A stretch of 64,000 nt of DNA from Polytrichum commune. Its lineage: Eukaryota; Streptophyta; Polytrichopsida; Polytrichales; Polytrichaceae. Under the pieces are notes generated by a model. It did no database searches. It was not told the DNA's origin and saw only the letters and a program-made list of their open reading frames with translations. The translations under genes were made by a program, and so were the position numbers. Positions 23,910-37,650 of this stretch are shown here, in pieces (the first letter of the stretch is position 1; each line of letters opens with the position of its first letter). Location of the stretch: contig OX485803.1 of NCBI GenBank assembly GCA_950295325.1, positions 17,112,001 through 17,176,000 of the forward strand, in the 5' to 3' direction.

Positions 23910-24552
23910 GGGCCACTCCACACACGAGACTGAGAGCCCGTGACCATTACACTTCAAGCACTCTCATTTGGTGGAAAAGGCGGAGCCGGTCCAAGTTCAC
24001 TTCACACTATGCTTGAGGGACCAACGGAGTATGTGAATGCAAGATGGATGTAAAGTCTACATGGATTCCTACATGGCATTGAATGGATCATGCTTCATGA
24101 TCACTTGGATTATTTTCAAAACACACCTCTTGGAGGTAGGCCTAACACAAAACCAAACCAGGAGACCACGACACTCCGAACACTCACAACCGTTGATTTA
24201 TTCTATTCTATCATGGGCGAGGATCCGCATGAATAGAAATTCATTGAAATAGCATTCGGTCGAAGGCCCGGTCACATATGGCTTCACACTACACTTGAGA
24301 ACCCATGACCACACTACATGAGTTCGGAAGTATCTTGGAACAAGCCTTTATACACTTTCTTTTAGGCTCTCACAATTTCGTGGTCACGGCTCTTGGCTCG
24401 TGTGTGACGTGGCCCTAAACACAACATTTCATGTGAGTTAGTATTTGAGACCTCACAATCGTGTATTCATGAGTTATAATAGAGTTGACATAGGGTTTTG
24501 ACCTTGAGGTAAGAAGGGGAAAAGTGGGGGGGGGGGTTTCCAACTAGGTTAA
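23910..24552. other. Intergenic, includes a 12-base G tract
   Basis: No gene recognised. The G run lies at about 24526-24537. Confidence 0.45.
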
Positions 24553-24777
24553 TTAGTAGAGCTCCAAGAGCAACAACAAGACATGTAGGCCTGGCAAGGG
24601 GAGGATCTAAATAGTGTGGCAGCAGCTGCCAAGCCCAAGGCGGCGTCACGCTTCCCAAGAAAGCTTCCAAACCAGGTTCCCACTAAACTAGCCCCTCTAA
24701 ACTTAGCTGAACTGTCAGCAGCAGCAGCAGCCCTACTAAACCCCACACCCACATACACCCCCCTCACTTCAACGTAG
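24553..24777 (+). pseudogene. Coding-like fragment of unknown origin
   Basis: One plus frame is open except for a single TAG at 24586. It has markedly protein-like composition: LQEQQQDM, then AWQGEDLNSVAAAAKPKAAS, RFPRKLPNQVPTKLAP, and an Ala-rich LAELSAAAAALLNP stretch, ending in a stop at 24775. It is GC-richer than its surroundings. I do not recognise the family. It could be a captured or retroposed host-gene fragment. The minus strand is also open here because of the GCA/GCT repeats, so confidence is low. Confidence 0.35.
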
Positions 24778-25329
24778 CTTAAACCGCACTTGTTGTTAGT
24801 AGACCCTCCACCTAGCCCACTAATGTCTCCTTGTCATATCCTCTACCACTATGTACCCTCCAACCTCCCTAATATCACCACCAACGTGCACGAGATATGA
24901 AGGAGGTTTGGAGTGTTCACATGGATGTGTCATAATAGAGAATCAGTGTAGCAGCTCGTGACACAATGAAATTATACAAAGTCAACATGTCTTGCAGTAA
25001 TGACAACGTGATGTTGTGTGCAAGCGTGTGGTTTTGGGTTTTTGAGTGGTTTTTTTTTTTTTTAGTGTCAAGACATGTGGTGTATGGGAGGGAAGTGTGA
25101 CATTAAGGAGGGAGATTCAACCTGAGCGTTTTTGTTCCCTAGGGTTTTGGGATATAAGAAAGGGGTGGCATTACGGAGGTCAGGGGGTGTACTGCCTGAA
25201 GGTAGACATGCCTTATGCGCTTACTTGTTTTGATTGGACAACTATGGTTGAGTGGAATGTTGTTAGGCGGGGCTTCAAGAACGGATACCAAAAAGACGTG
25301 CATTTGGAAGAGGTTGAATCACGTGTTTA
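24778..25329. other. Intergenic with a 14-base T tract
   Basis: No gene is supported. The T run lies at 25050-25063. The 94-codon frame starting in it shows no recognisable domain. Confidence 0.4.
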
Positions 25330-26160
25330 GATTGTGATATAATCTAGACATAAATTTGGGGGACTTTTATGGCGGATTCAATGAGCTTGAGAATAGGAAT
25401 TTGATAATGAATAAGATATTCGTACGAGCTTCGAAAAATCACGAGGAACGCCACTACGGTCTCAATTTGGATTTGCTAACCATCTTGTACCGAATGCTTG
25501 TTTCAAATTCTAGTAGAAGTGGGCTAGTCGGAAACAATAACCATTCAACTGTGCATCTAACTTGGAGGACATGTTTATAGTAGGGTCCAATACCAAAGAA
25601 GCTCCCGAAATCGACCAATCGTATTGGTTGAGAGCAAAGTTTGGACCCAAGGAGTTTACACTAGGGTCCAAGTCCAAGGTAATGAAAAAAAATGAAGTGG
25701 CATTCATGTGGTGTCACATTCCTGTCATAATGTTGGCGATCCCCATTCCAAGAGGGTTTGCCTCCTAGGTTGAGAAACCAATCTTCGAGTTTGGGTCTAG
25801 TCTTGAACATCTTGAATAGTAAGGTCCATTAAAAGATGGTAAGAGATGTTTTGAACCCAGAGTTCGAATCCCAATATGAATACATGAGTGTTGCTAACTC
25901 TTGCTTCCTACATCGACCATCCCAAGTAGTGCGTGTTATTATTCGGAGCTACGCAACGCAATGACATCTTCATCAAGAGTTCAATTTCTACTAACGAAAA
26001 TTCAACATGTCGTTCAAACATTATAGACCATGAATGACTTTGCTTGGTAACATACGACATTCTCAATCAATAGTTATGGCACCGCGTGACTCCGAATAGT
26101 AACACGCGCTAAACGGGGACAATCAATGTAGGTCCCAAGTTCGGTGCCTACCCTCTATAT
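25330..26160 (+). repeat. Dispersed repeat B, longest copy
   Basis: 25440-25560 aligns with 36645-36740 (CTCAATTTGGATTTGCTAACCATCT-like wording and TAGAAGAAGCGGGCT or TAGAAGTGGGCTAG). 25920-26140 aligns with 36440-36620 and with the two halves at 15360-15860. Blocks occur in a different order in the 36-kb copy, so the family may be composite. No intact coding sequence. A B-box-like GAGTTCGAATCCC occurs at about 25861, without a convincing partner A box. Confidence 0.5.
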
Positions 26161-26339
26161 ATGTACACGATACTATACTACCCTTTCATGTTCATGTACT
26201 GTGTGGCTTGTCTACTGATCCTCCTCAATGGCTCATGTCCTCGGGCCCCCCTTTCACTCTTAATCTTAGGCCAAGGACGGAGATGTACTCCTTATACCGA
26301 GAAAGGAGATTCGAAGCACGTGATGGAAACTTGGGCCCC

Positions 26340-26460
26340 GGACATGGGGGTGCGTGTTCCGCTTGATTTAGTAGTAGCTATGTGGACTACTAGTGGGGTT
26401 GGGACATGGGGATGGGGGGGGGGGGTTAGTGTTTCCGCTTGATTTAGTAGTAGCCATGCC
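26340..26460. repeat. Direct duplication, 62-76-bp period
   Basis: GACATGGGG and CCGCTTGATTTAGTAGTAGC each occur twice in the same order (near 26341/26403 and 26359/26435). The units differ mainly by a 12-base G run in the second. The surrounding stretch (26200-26900) is GC-rich compared with the rest of the window but shows no gene. Confidence 0.65.
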
Positions 26461-27283
26461 ACATGGATGGTGGATGCTCGAGGTTGGGGGTGAGAGGCCC
26501 CCTATGTAAATGTAGTCCGCCGTCCTACTTAGCGGATAGTTATTTGGTCCGGCGGAGCTTCAAAGTAGCTATGTAGGAGGGTTATAAGTCGCCTCATATG
26601 TAGCCGCCTTTTGACCCAATTGAGAGGATAAAGGTGCCCTAAAAGCACGGGGAGAATTATCTAGGCTATGCTTCCGAGGCGGGAGGAGGGGGGAATGAAG
26701 TGTTATTAAGCTAGTGGCCGACCGCGTTCACATCGCCAAGCCGGGTCGCCCGTTCTTGCTTTGGCCGAGAGGGTGATTCCCATGAACTTGGGAAGATAAA
26801 TTGGAGGTCATGCCCAATACGGAACGTACGTTGGTGTCCCCACGTAGTTTTCTTTTACAAACAATGCACCAGTATGAACACGTTGCTTGCAATTGTTCGA
26901 ATGCTCCAGTTTCATGTCCTCGATTGTTGATTGCACGTGAAAGACCACTTGGGCCAATGTGCTATCCTATACATAAAATTCCAATCGAATCTTTAATGAG
27001 CTAAATGTTCTCATGTGTTTGTCGGAGTTGGATCATGCTATCTCGAGATTGTAAACTAGAGGGAATTGATCACCTAGATGATGTCTAAAACGTACAAGTG
27101 AAGGAAGACATTGTGACCAATCAAGTTCAGTTTACATCAAGAGGAGGAGGAGGAGAATAAGAAGATGAATTTCCGTCTCCGTAGGAGGTTGGAGTGAATA
27201 GAGTGTATGTTCATAGAATATCCTAAGCCATGTCCTAATGGACAATGATATTAGACCTAAAATTACTTTACCCTTTGCAAGAA
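26461..27283. other. GC-richer stretch of unknown origin, then AT-rich DNA
   Basis: 26461-26800 is GC-rich and full of CCGCC/GGCGG words but has no domain in any frame. It may be an LTR or element remnant. No gene is called. Confidence 0.35.
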
Positions 27284-27750
27284 GTAGACACTACATTAGT
27301 ATCTAGTAACTAATAACCGGTAACAATGAGAACCAACCTGCAAGCATGGTTGTTGGATTAATGCAGTTTATTACTCACAAATTGTGAGATTTTAAGAGTG
27401 TGTTTTGGTACCAAATGGACACCGGGTCATTAGCTCCCTACTAGTTGGAAATGAGTGTTTGGTCCACCTTATTTTAGTCCAGGTTTGATTCATGTGTAGC
27501 TTGTTTCAGTTGATGTGGAAGTAGACACTATATTAGTATCTAGTAACCAATAACCGGTAACAATGAGAAGCAACCTGCAAGCATGGTTGTTGGATTAATG
27601 CAGTATATTAGTCATAAATTGTAGGATTTTAAGAGTGTGTTTTGGTACCAAATGGACACCTTAGCTCCCTACTGGTTGGAAATGAGTGTTTGTTCCATCT
27701 TATTTTAGTCCATGTTCAATTCATGTGTATCTTGTTTCAGTGGATGTGGA
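27284..27750. repeat. Tandem duplication of a 237-bp unit
   Basis: Copy 1 is 27284-27520 and copy 2 is 27521-27750. Both contain TATCTAGTAAC, ACCGGTAACAATGAGAA, CAAGCATGGTTGTTGGATTA and TTTTGGTACCAAATGGACACC. Copy 2 lacks a few bases after GGACACC. Identity is high, so the duplication is fairly recent. Confidence 0.9.
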
Positions 27751-28039
27751 TGTGGATGTGGATGTACAATGAACCAATGCTACTATGTGAGCACATGCAA
27801 AAAATGTAATATTGACCTATCCTTGAACAATTGTTAATTGAGCTAAGACAATGGTTCGTGCCACTATCAAGAGGAGTTACCACATGGGTTTGAAATAACA
27901 TGGAACCCACATGGAGCTCACATCAAACAATAGTTCTCATGGTTTTTGTGTTTATATTCTTATTTTACAAATTGAAGCATAAACCTAGTGGACTACGAGA
28001 TGAATGTAATGATCCCATTGGGGTACAAATTAAGTCTCA

Positions 28040-28070
<31 letters not shown>

Positions 28071-31000
28071 CCAAACATAGTTGTTGTTTTTCACTGAGCC
28101 CCATATCTTTGGATGTGCCCAACTAAAAGTATGGGAGGCTTAGGGTTGGTTTAGACTACAATGAAGAAGTGCATCAATCATTCAAGAATTTCAACCCAAG
28201 ACAAGGTTATTTGAGGCAATGGTTGGTGTGGTGGACAAGAGGGAATAAACAACAAATAAATAATAAAAGCCTCAAGTTGGAGTTCTCTGGAGGGTGCCAA
28301 AGAAACTTGACCTCCAAAGGACTCCCCTAGCAAAAAGTATTGCCATGTTGGCAACCAATCCAATTTTACATCCATGCTCGAAGTTCTCCACCAGAGAAGG
28401 CTTGGCCGTAGTGGAAACCATGGCCGGTGAAGAACCCATTTTATGGCCAACCACATTGCTTTATACCCCTAGAATTCTTGACCGGTGGACTTCTTGACTG
28501 TAGTCCAAAGCAACACTTAATATTCAAATGGGTTGATTGGCATGTCCAACATGTGCATCATATGACATCTAAATCCGTGACATTTAAGCAAATACAACAA
28601 GTATTCAATTTCTAAAGCTCAAACATTTTTCACGTGCCTAGTAACACACATTGCATGTTCTTCTAAAATGTGAAGGTTGTAAGGCTAGAAAGTATGAACA
28701 ATATGAAGCAAAGTTGTTTGATTTGATGAACATACCTATTCATATGATTGTTGTCTTCAAATAACTTGGCAAACTTCTTGTAAGTATTGTTGGGTTTTGA
28801 AATAACTGAACTCTATAGAATTAAGGGTACATAGCCTTTAAATTGGACTTTGTGAGGTGTGTTGAGTACATGCAGGTTTATGACATACCAAGTTATGAGA
28901 GATTCAAAATAATTGAAATGCTTATGGATGTCATGTTAAGAATTGGCAGTTGAATGCTAGACGACATTAGTTTTCAATATTCATGTGTGAATATGGTATG
29001 TGGTGTTGACAAGTCAAGTTTCATTGAACGGTGACTTAATGTGAGTTTCCCATGAAATATGGGTGTCTAAATTTATAGCAATCGAAATTGAATATAATAG
29101 GAACCAAACAATGTAGAAATTGCATGAAAAACTTGCATGAACAACATTCATAATGTATATGGAAAATACAAGAGAATATTCTATAGAAATATTGTCAGTC
29201 TCATGGAACATTGTTATGAATATGAATAATGCTATGTGTATGTGAGCTTATTTGTAATGTTGAAAGATGATAGTTGGACATGAGAACTACCTTTCACAAG
29301 AATTCAATGCTTTTCTTCCAATCAAACTATGGAAAGTGTGCACAAGTTGCACACAATTTATGAAACTTTAGATTTGGTTTTGTTTCTCACAAGTAGTTAC
29401 ATACACAATCTCTTGCCACACAAAAAAATTGTACAAGTGTCATGTGATTTGCATCTCCATCTATCCTTCTAGAATTTCTCATTGTCCCCAAAAAAGGTCC
29501 CAATGCTTATTGCACACAAATGGTTGAGACTTGCCATGTGATGATATTCTATTTGGTAGAAAATGTTGGGCCAAGGATTTGTGGTGTCTACATTAACTTG
29601 TTTATTGAAAAGGTGAAAATGCAATACACTTTCTACATAGCTTGAAAAATCATATTTTACAATTTCCAAATGGTTCAACGGGGTTCAACTCCAAAATAGC
29701 ATAAGAGACCCCCAATCAGTTTAGGTGGCATGATTGGAATGAAGCGGCCCTCAATCTTAGAGGAGATTTATTTTTAATATTACCTCTTCATTGATGATGG
29801 ATGAGTTTACATATATGTCACAAAGTCCAACCCTAAAGCATTGTAAGGTGGAACAACGTACTCAAGAAATGGTCCATGTAGTAGTGTGGTAAACAATTAT
29901 GGAATCACAAGTGGATTAATCACGAGTTCACCACACATCTCTGTGGAGTTGATATAACATGGAAAACGATATTACAAATCTCATACATGATTTCATGTGT
30001 TCTTCCAAATAGTTGGGGTTCATGGTGTCTATATAAAATCATAAATCATGGATGAAGGGGTTACAATATTAGCAAAACCCCTACAAGGTGTAGGGATTCT
30101 TCATTCCAACTAGACCCCACAATACCAATTATGGAGTTGAATATTTGAGGAATACTCACCCCATGCTATATAAAGTTCATTAGATTTTTACATTCCTAAT
30201 GGACAAATTAACACGTATATCATGAATCCTTGACGCTTCCAACCCTCCACACGGACTTGGGGGGGGGGGAGGGGGGCACTACATGAGAGCAAGGAATGAG
30301 CTTGTTTTATTCCCATAAAAAAGAAAGAAAGAAGAAGAAGAAGTGAAATTTCAACAACTCATACAAACAAGAAGTTTGAAAGCATTTTCGTATAAAATAT
30401 ATTGGACGAATTTTATTGAAAAGAAAAAGAAAAAGAAGTGTTAGAACCATGACAAGGGTTTCTAGTAGTAGAGGTACCATTCATTTGCAAAATAGGAATG
30501 TTGGAGAAGGCTAAAAGTGGACAGTTGGATTGAGTTCACTTTAATTGATTCTCAAAGGGGGGGGGGGGGGAGGGGTAAGACATGACACCATTGTTACAAC
30601 AATCTCGATGACTTGCTCAAAAGCTATATTTATCACATGTTGACAACTTTACTAGGATGCAAGAGTTTGTAGAGAATCAACATTAAGAAATTTTGAGGTT
30701 TTTCAACCTCTAGTGTTATTTAGTGATTTAAATATAAAGCTCTAAGCTTGAGACATTTGTTTTCTCTTTATTTGTTTATAATTGAAGGAGCATATGGTGC
30801 TATACTGTCATGCGGTCTTTGCCATGTGGACTATATGCTTGAGGCTAGTGACATGCTTGTGTTTTTTTGCAATGATAGATGTTGAGTTTTCATAGCCCTT
30901 TGAAACTTGTATTGTTTGTTTCAATGTTGTGATTTTTTTGTAATATTTGGAGGGTTGAAGTGCTTGTTGGCACCCTGTTGGTGCCATGTTACAAAATCAT

Positions 31001-31399
31001 GTTTTGTTGTTTTCTAAGAATCTAATTGAAATAATTTTTGTATGCAATATACAATATGATAAAACAAATGCACCATCATTCATAATAAAATCAACCCGTG
31101 TATAAAAGCCACGATGTGACAATAATATAATTGAAGGGTCCCCAAAAAATCTATTGAAAAAAAACCCCACTAAATACCTCTTGCTAACACGCATGTTCAT
31201 AATTCTACACAATGTGCAGCCCCCGTCCCGTCCACACATATTCAGTTACCCAACACCTACCAAGCGGATGGTAAAAACTTGTCTCTTCTCATACACGGCA
31301 TAATACATCCCAAGTAAAATGGGTCGGAAGAATCATGAGCATGTGGAATGTTGCATATAAACACTATTGCAAGGAGCAAACACGGTCAAGTTTACAAAG
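27751..31399. other. AT-rich intergenic DNA with simple repeats
   Basis: No gene or domain seen in any frame. It contains a (TA)n run at 28040-28067 and G tracts at about 30259-30269 and 30557-30570. The open frames (under 95 codons) lack coding character. Confidence 0.45.
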
Positions 31400-31965
31400 G
31401 AAATGCTATGGTATACTAACCATAATTCTTTTGGTCAAATGCCTAAAAGTAGTAGGAAAGTGTTGTTTATTGAAATTGAAGTTTTTATCAGGATTCCCTC
31501 TATTGTTGTGTTAGATACCCAAATATAGAATATCAAGATGAGATCTTCAAAACTTATCATCAAAAATATTGCTCAAAAGGTAATGGTTGAATATGGTTTT
31601 GGACATAGATTTCATGACCTTCAATATTTTATAGTTGGATTTTTTTTCATATTCCTTGAATTTGTTATAAACTTGAGGGCACCATTACAAAAATTTGTAG
31701 AAAAAACATCAATTTTATGTAATTTTATCATTTTTTAAAAATTAGACAAATTACTTGTTCAACACATCTACTTGCACCATCTTCTAGAATATGTAGACTT
31801 TTTCTTGGAATTGGTTTTGTCAACATAAATTGCTTGGCTTTGTAGATTAATGTGTTTATGATTCTTTCCTTCACAAAACTCAAAATTAGTATATATTTCT
31901 AGATCACTTTCACGTAAACCTATACGGGGAAATGGAGTTGTGTAGTTGACCGTGCTTGCACCCTC
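31400..31965 (+). repeat. Dispersed repeat A, plus-strand copy
   Basis: Collinear with the reverse complement of 3905-4400, from TTGGTCAAATGCCTAAAAGT to GACCGTGCTTGCACC. This copy is longer. No coding domain is visible. Confidence 0.7.
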
Positions 31966-34900
31966 AATGCTCCAACGATTGATTGAATAAGTCGCCTTGG
32001 GTATAGCAACATTTACACTAAACTATGTTATTAATGTCACCAATTAATTTAGACAAAATAATGACACTTGTGATGTGCATTGTGAAATTTCAACACATCT
32101 TAAAAGATGCAACAAATTCCATGAGTCGGCACCACTAATGTTGTTGCGTGAGACTAACAATAGATACTAGGGTATTTCTTACTTAAATTTTGAAATTTAT
32201 TCAAGAATGTGTGTGGAAATTACCATATAGTGATGTTTGGATTGATACAAAAAAATTCTAAATCCGAAGGAATTTGTCACTTGTATCACTTGTATCCACA
32301 TTGGCAAAGACACTATGAAATCCTCCATGGATACTACCTTGGACGCTTGAAGTCCTAGACCAAGCATCAATCTATAGGGACTTGTGTGTGAGCATTGTGA
32401 AAAATAGGAAGTCCAAAAGAATCGATACATGAAGTTGAATTACCAACATGTGCTTTCCAAGAACTATGGGAATGAAGTGGGGTCTTACCATTAGATGACT
32501 AAAAATAATATGAATCTTGTTTGAAATTTAAGGCCATAAAACCATCTAGTGCCCGTTAACAAGTGGTAGATCACACAATCCATGTATTGCATCCAATGGA
32601 TGCTTCCTCCAACCAATTTCACTAGAGTTCTACCAATCCACCACACGTGCACATAAGTGTTGAATCCAAGTTATGAATCCTCCGACCAATTTCCTTTGAA
32701 CGTTCCAAAAACGATCCACCAATCTCATGAACTTGTAGGTAACAACCACAATTCATTCAATACTAGGCGTTATAGTGGGGCCATATCTTGTTCAAAACCA
32801 TGGCATTGGTAGAATGTTCTTGTGATAGGTTGGAACGTTCATCAATTTCCGTAGCTTGGAAGTTAGAGCCACTTCACATTAGAGATTGAGGGTCCATGAC
32901 CTTTGAATTTTTAATCTTTTAGTAATGGAATAGCTTGCAAAGGTCAAACATATGTATGACATCAAATGGATAGTGTTTCATGGTCCTCTAAAGTTTATTA
33001 TACTATCTTGGGGTAAGTCTACCGAATGACAAGACTTTGCCAATCCCTGGAATGAGTTATTGCATTTCATCAAGTGGATATCAATGAAGTAGCATTTTGG
33101 TGAGGGCCCAATTATCTATGACTATATACTGCTCTTGTAAGCATGTGCCCTCACCACAATGGTCTTGGAATTTAAAGCTTGGGACAAACTTTGGTTGGTT
33201 TTGTTGGCCTCCATAACCTTTTATTCATGGCCTTTGATTTTACTACATGAACTTAGTCCACTTAATAATTGCAATTTCAAACTTCAAAAGCTCATAAATT
33301 AACTCCAAATCTATAACCTATATTTGGTATCACAAGGTACTAGGTTCAAGTGTGCTCACCAACTAGTGAAAGTCTAGTTGGTAGCGCATCCACTTCTTTA
33401 AGGCGTGACATGGAGGTCATATTGCCATCAAAGGCTTGTTATAACAAGAAGTTGTCTAAGTTGGGTTTACAATTAGGTCTCACTCCAATCCACATGGATG
33501 AGATAGTCCACTTGGAAAGTTACACGGCCAAAGCTACATGTAACATTCTCCCCGTTTTAGGATGGTTATTCTTGACCACTTTTTTGACATAGGCCTAGTG
33601 GGATTTTTCAAGACATTCATGCCTTAAATCTTACAATTGGCAATTCTATCTATTAATCCATCTTGCAAATCATATTGTTGATATATAGGTAAATAAACAT
33701 AATCTCTTGCTATAGCCCCTTTTGGATTTGCACCGAGACCATGCAAATTACAATTGCATTCTTGTTTTGTTTGGAACCCATGGTTTCCATGGTCAAATCA
33801 ACAAATTGGTTTGAAGCGGTCCATCTCTATGGTCTTGGTGTACAATTGGTAACACGTATATATCTATATATCTATATATATCTATATATCTATATCTATA
33901 TATATAGAGTGGTTACATATATTATTATACTGATATTCCAATTTGATATCATTTGAGTCCATATACAACACAAAAATCTTCGTGCCTACGTAAAATTATC
34001 CTAGTATCAACATGGTACTAGAATGTTACGTATTGACCCAAATAACAATTGGTATGAAAAGATTGTTTCCTATTACGATACCCATAAAGTATCAATGTTT
34101 TATCTATATTACAAAGTTGATACCTATAATGTAGGTTCTTTAATATCATTATTAATAGTGTGTATTACATCATTCAAATCTATACTAGTCCAATTGGTTT
34201 AGACCACCCCTAGGTCCAGTAGTATGTGTCAAGGTGTCAAGGTTTTTTTGATAAAATTATGATAATTTGTGATAGTTTATTTGAATTTTTAATTTAATAA
34301 CTTATCTAGATATACTAATTAAATTATTAATTATAAAAATTTGGTAGGTACAAGATCTAGGCCTCAAATTTTGAAATATTGCAAGAGAGTGTGCCTTGTG
34401 TCTGACATCAAATATCCATATAGAGATGCATTTCTCACCTAGAATTCAACTTAACATACCAATACTCGTACCGTTATGTTTGCATATTCTTTGTGACATT
34501 ATTATACGATATACATATCTTACACTAAACATTCCCAAGAACACGAGTCTCAAGAAGAATCTTCAAATGTAGTGCTCATGTAGAGAATATATGGGTTTCA
34601 GGGAGGATCCAAAGGTGATCTTTGGTCAAACAATGTAGCACTATATTGTGTGGAGGGGGTCAATTGGGATAATAAACACGAATAAAATTTGGCTCCATAA
34701 TGTTAGGGATTGTTATCCACCAATGTTGTAGTAAAAATCACACAAATACAATCCCCTTGATATACATAGACATCCCTCAATAGATGTGGTCATGTTGTGG
34801 GCCCTAGTGCAATTTTGGATGTTAGATCAATTTGAGAAATGATTTAGTATATAGTTAGCAATTGCTTATCACAAAGGGTTCCATTTGAAGATCTTAAATT

Positions 34901-36369
34901 GACATTGGGATGCAAACATTATATTATGCACGAGGGGTGAGTGCGGATTTTTTTCTTCACACAATATTTTGACCGTGTCAACTGTCAAGGGTTATTGAAC
35001 CACTAATGGTATGTGCATTTTGAGCAAGGAGTCCCATCTCATCAAAACACTTAGACATTATGGTGTAAGTTTGGTACTCGAAGATTCCAAGCTCCATTGA
35101 ATGGTTTGTGTAATAGTTTGTATAATCCCCTAACAAGTATTGAAGCCAAATTTCACTTTGTCTATGAGGTTGAAACCACATATAACACATCGGCCTAATA
35201 CAAAGAGGAAGTAAAACTAAGGCTATCTATGCGTAACAATGGTGATCATGTATGCACGGTATATATATATATATATATATATATTTATTTATTTAATCTA
35301 GATCATTGAAACAAACCCAAACCTATCTAAATTTCATTCTCTCACCCAAAGTGGTACGATTAAGAGAATACAATCATTTATAGATTGTATTCAAGAGATA
35401 GTCACTTTTTGAGTCATCTTAAAATAAAACAAAATGTCCTTAAACACTTCCGTATGACATTTGTTCAATATCTACATCACATACAACCTGCTTGTGCATT
35501 AGATTTGTTATTTGGGTGGTGAAAAATAGGTAGTAGGCATTGTGGGGGTGGAAACAAAGCATGTAACAAGCTCCAAGCTCCCCTCACGCCCGTCATCATC
35601 TTTTGAAACCCTTTCATATTTACAATTTTTATTAGGTAACACGTTAGACTATTTTGGAATTTCTAAGCTTATTTCAATTTCATTTCTAGAAGAAAAAACA
35701 CTACGGGTTGTAGACTATTTGCAGAGATTTTGTGATGGTTGAATGAGAAGTATGCTTATATACGATGATTCCCTCCCTCTAGCATGGGACATGTTTTCAA
35801 TATGAATGGATGAAAGAGTATGGATGCCATGCAATTTCCTCTCGTTGAAACCCTAAATGGCTGAGGGCTGAGATACAATGACTTGAGAAATAATTGTGCT
35901 AAAATGGAACATCCCTCAGGTTGTTGTGCATCGTGAAATTTTGAAGGCACTCCCTTGGGGGTAGTGCCCGAAAATTTCAAAATTCATGACCAAGGAGCAT
36001 TCTCCTTGAGTAAAGCCCTTTCTATTTTTTTATAAGTAAACACCATACAACATGCCCTTTTTCTATGTATGAAGGGCACTTTGTGTAAAACATCATTTGG
36101 GGAAATATTCTGCACTGACATTTTGCCCTCCGTTTTTAAATGAATGCATTTTGCTCTATAATGGCAAACATTGACCAAAGTAGAAATGTCTAATTCAAGT
36201 ACTTATCTTAATCATATACCTATATTTCAACGGTATGTGGTTTTATGCGACCTCAAGAACATACCCTAAAAAGATATGTGTTTACAAGATATTAGGTCGT
36301 GTGCTCAAAATGTGATAGCCATTTATCTAAGTTCAGTAATTAACTTAAGCGGGGGGGGGGGAACCTATG
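31966..36369. other. Long AT-rich intergenic stretch with microsatellites
   Basis: No gene was found. A (TATC/TA)n tract lies at 33857-33907, a (TA)n tract at 35260-35284 and an 11-base G run at 36351-36361. All frames are short or interrupted. A tRNA-like CTAGTTGGTAGCGCATC at about 33372 has no matching B box. Confidence 0.45.
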
Positions 36370-36750
36370 ACCATTTAATAAGCATGAAAATCTTCACTTT
36401 GAGAATGAACATGACATTTATACAAGCTTAAAAAATTACCAAGAAAGTACTTATTATTTGGAATTATGCAATGTTATATCTATTTATTTCACATCTCATA
36501 TTTTACCAACAAATGTCAAATTGGTTGTTTGGACATTATAAAACATGAACAAATTTATTTGGTAAAAAAAGTACATTGATAATAAAAGATATAGCACTGT
36601 GTGAATCCAAATAGGAAGTGACACTAAATATCATAATTTAGTGTAGCTACGGCCTCAAATTGGATTCGCTAACCATCTCGTAATAGTATTGTGGTTCACA
36701 TCCTAGAAGAAGCGGGCTTGTTAGGAAACATAACCATATAGGACATATCT
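36370..36750 (+). repeat. Dispersed repeat B, rearranged copy
   Basis: 36440-36620 matches 25960-26130 (TTACCAACAA, TTGTTTGGACATTATA, ATAGCACTGTGTGA wording), and 36645-36740 matches 25460-25540. It is strongly diverged. Confidence 0.5.
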
Positions 36751-37000
36751 ACATGAACCCAAAACAAAGAAGGTCTTTGGTAGTATGTGCATTATTAGAT
36801 TGCTATGAATGCAAAACTTGGAGATTAATCATAAGTTATGTGGATGTTATTTGGTTTGTTTTTCATGTTCTCCAACTTCCACCAATTGTATTTACACAAC
36901 AATGCTCATGTTGCATTAGTAAATCTACAATGAAACATTTTCACAAATACGGGATTGAAATCCGGATCTCCCCTTATTTAGTTAAGCTTAACGGAAGTCC

Positions 37001-37650
37001 ATGTTTGTCGATTTCTTACATGGATACATAGGTCCTCCCAATTATGTTCATTATTGAGTGTAGAGTGGTTTATCATATTCGAAGACGTAGGCCAATCACT
37101 TTCAAACATACGTCTTTACGATGTTTGCTCTTTGATCCCTCACCGAACCCACATACCAATCAAATGTAGGGGTCCGACTACTACTTAAGAAATGGGCCGC
37201 TTATCAAGAAAACGCATGTTTGTGGATTTCTTACATGGATACGTAGGCCCTCCCAGTTTTGTTCACTATTGAGTGTAGAGTAGTTATTCAGTATTTGAAG
37301 ACGCAATCCAATCTCTTTCAAACATGCGTCTTTACGATGTTTGCTCTTCGATCCACACCAAACCCACATACCAATCAAATGTAGGGGCCCGATTGCTACT
37401 TAAGAAATGGACCGCTTATCAAGAAAACGCATGTTTGTCGATTTCTTACATGGATACATAGGGCCCTCCCAGTTTTGTTCACTATTGAGTGTAGAGTAGT
37501 TTATCATATTTGAAGACGCAGTCCAATCTCTTTCAAACATGCGTCTTTACGATGTTTGCTCTTTGATCCCTCACCGAACCCACATACCAATCAAATGTAA
37601 GGAAGGGGTGTGAGCGCTACATATGTAAGAAAGGGGGGGGGGGCAACTTG
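37001..37650. repeat. Three 215-bp tandem repeats upstream of the dCTP pyrophosphatase gene
   Basis: The units start with ATGTTTGT and GATTTCTTACATGGATAC at 37001, 37216 and 37431. Each contains GAGTGTAGAGT, TTTCAAACATGCGTCTTTAC or a close variant, and CACATACCAATCAAATGTA. The last unit decays into a G tract at about 37633-37643. The array ends about 500 bases before the gene's conserved start codon and abuts the GC-rich leader, so it occupies the promoter-proximal position. Whether it affects expression is unknown. Confidence 0.9.

Noticed and set aside
25845-25875. B-box-like GAGTTCGAATCCC
   Set aside because: The preceding sequence does not supply an A box or acceptor stem; best explained as part of dispersed repeat B.
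33360-33440. tRNA-like A-box sequence CTAGTTGGTAGCGCATC
   Set aside because: No B box with correct spacing and no cloverleaf could be drawn.
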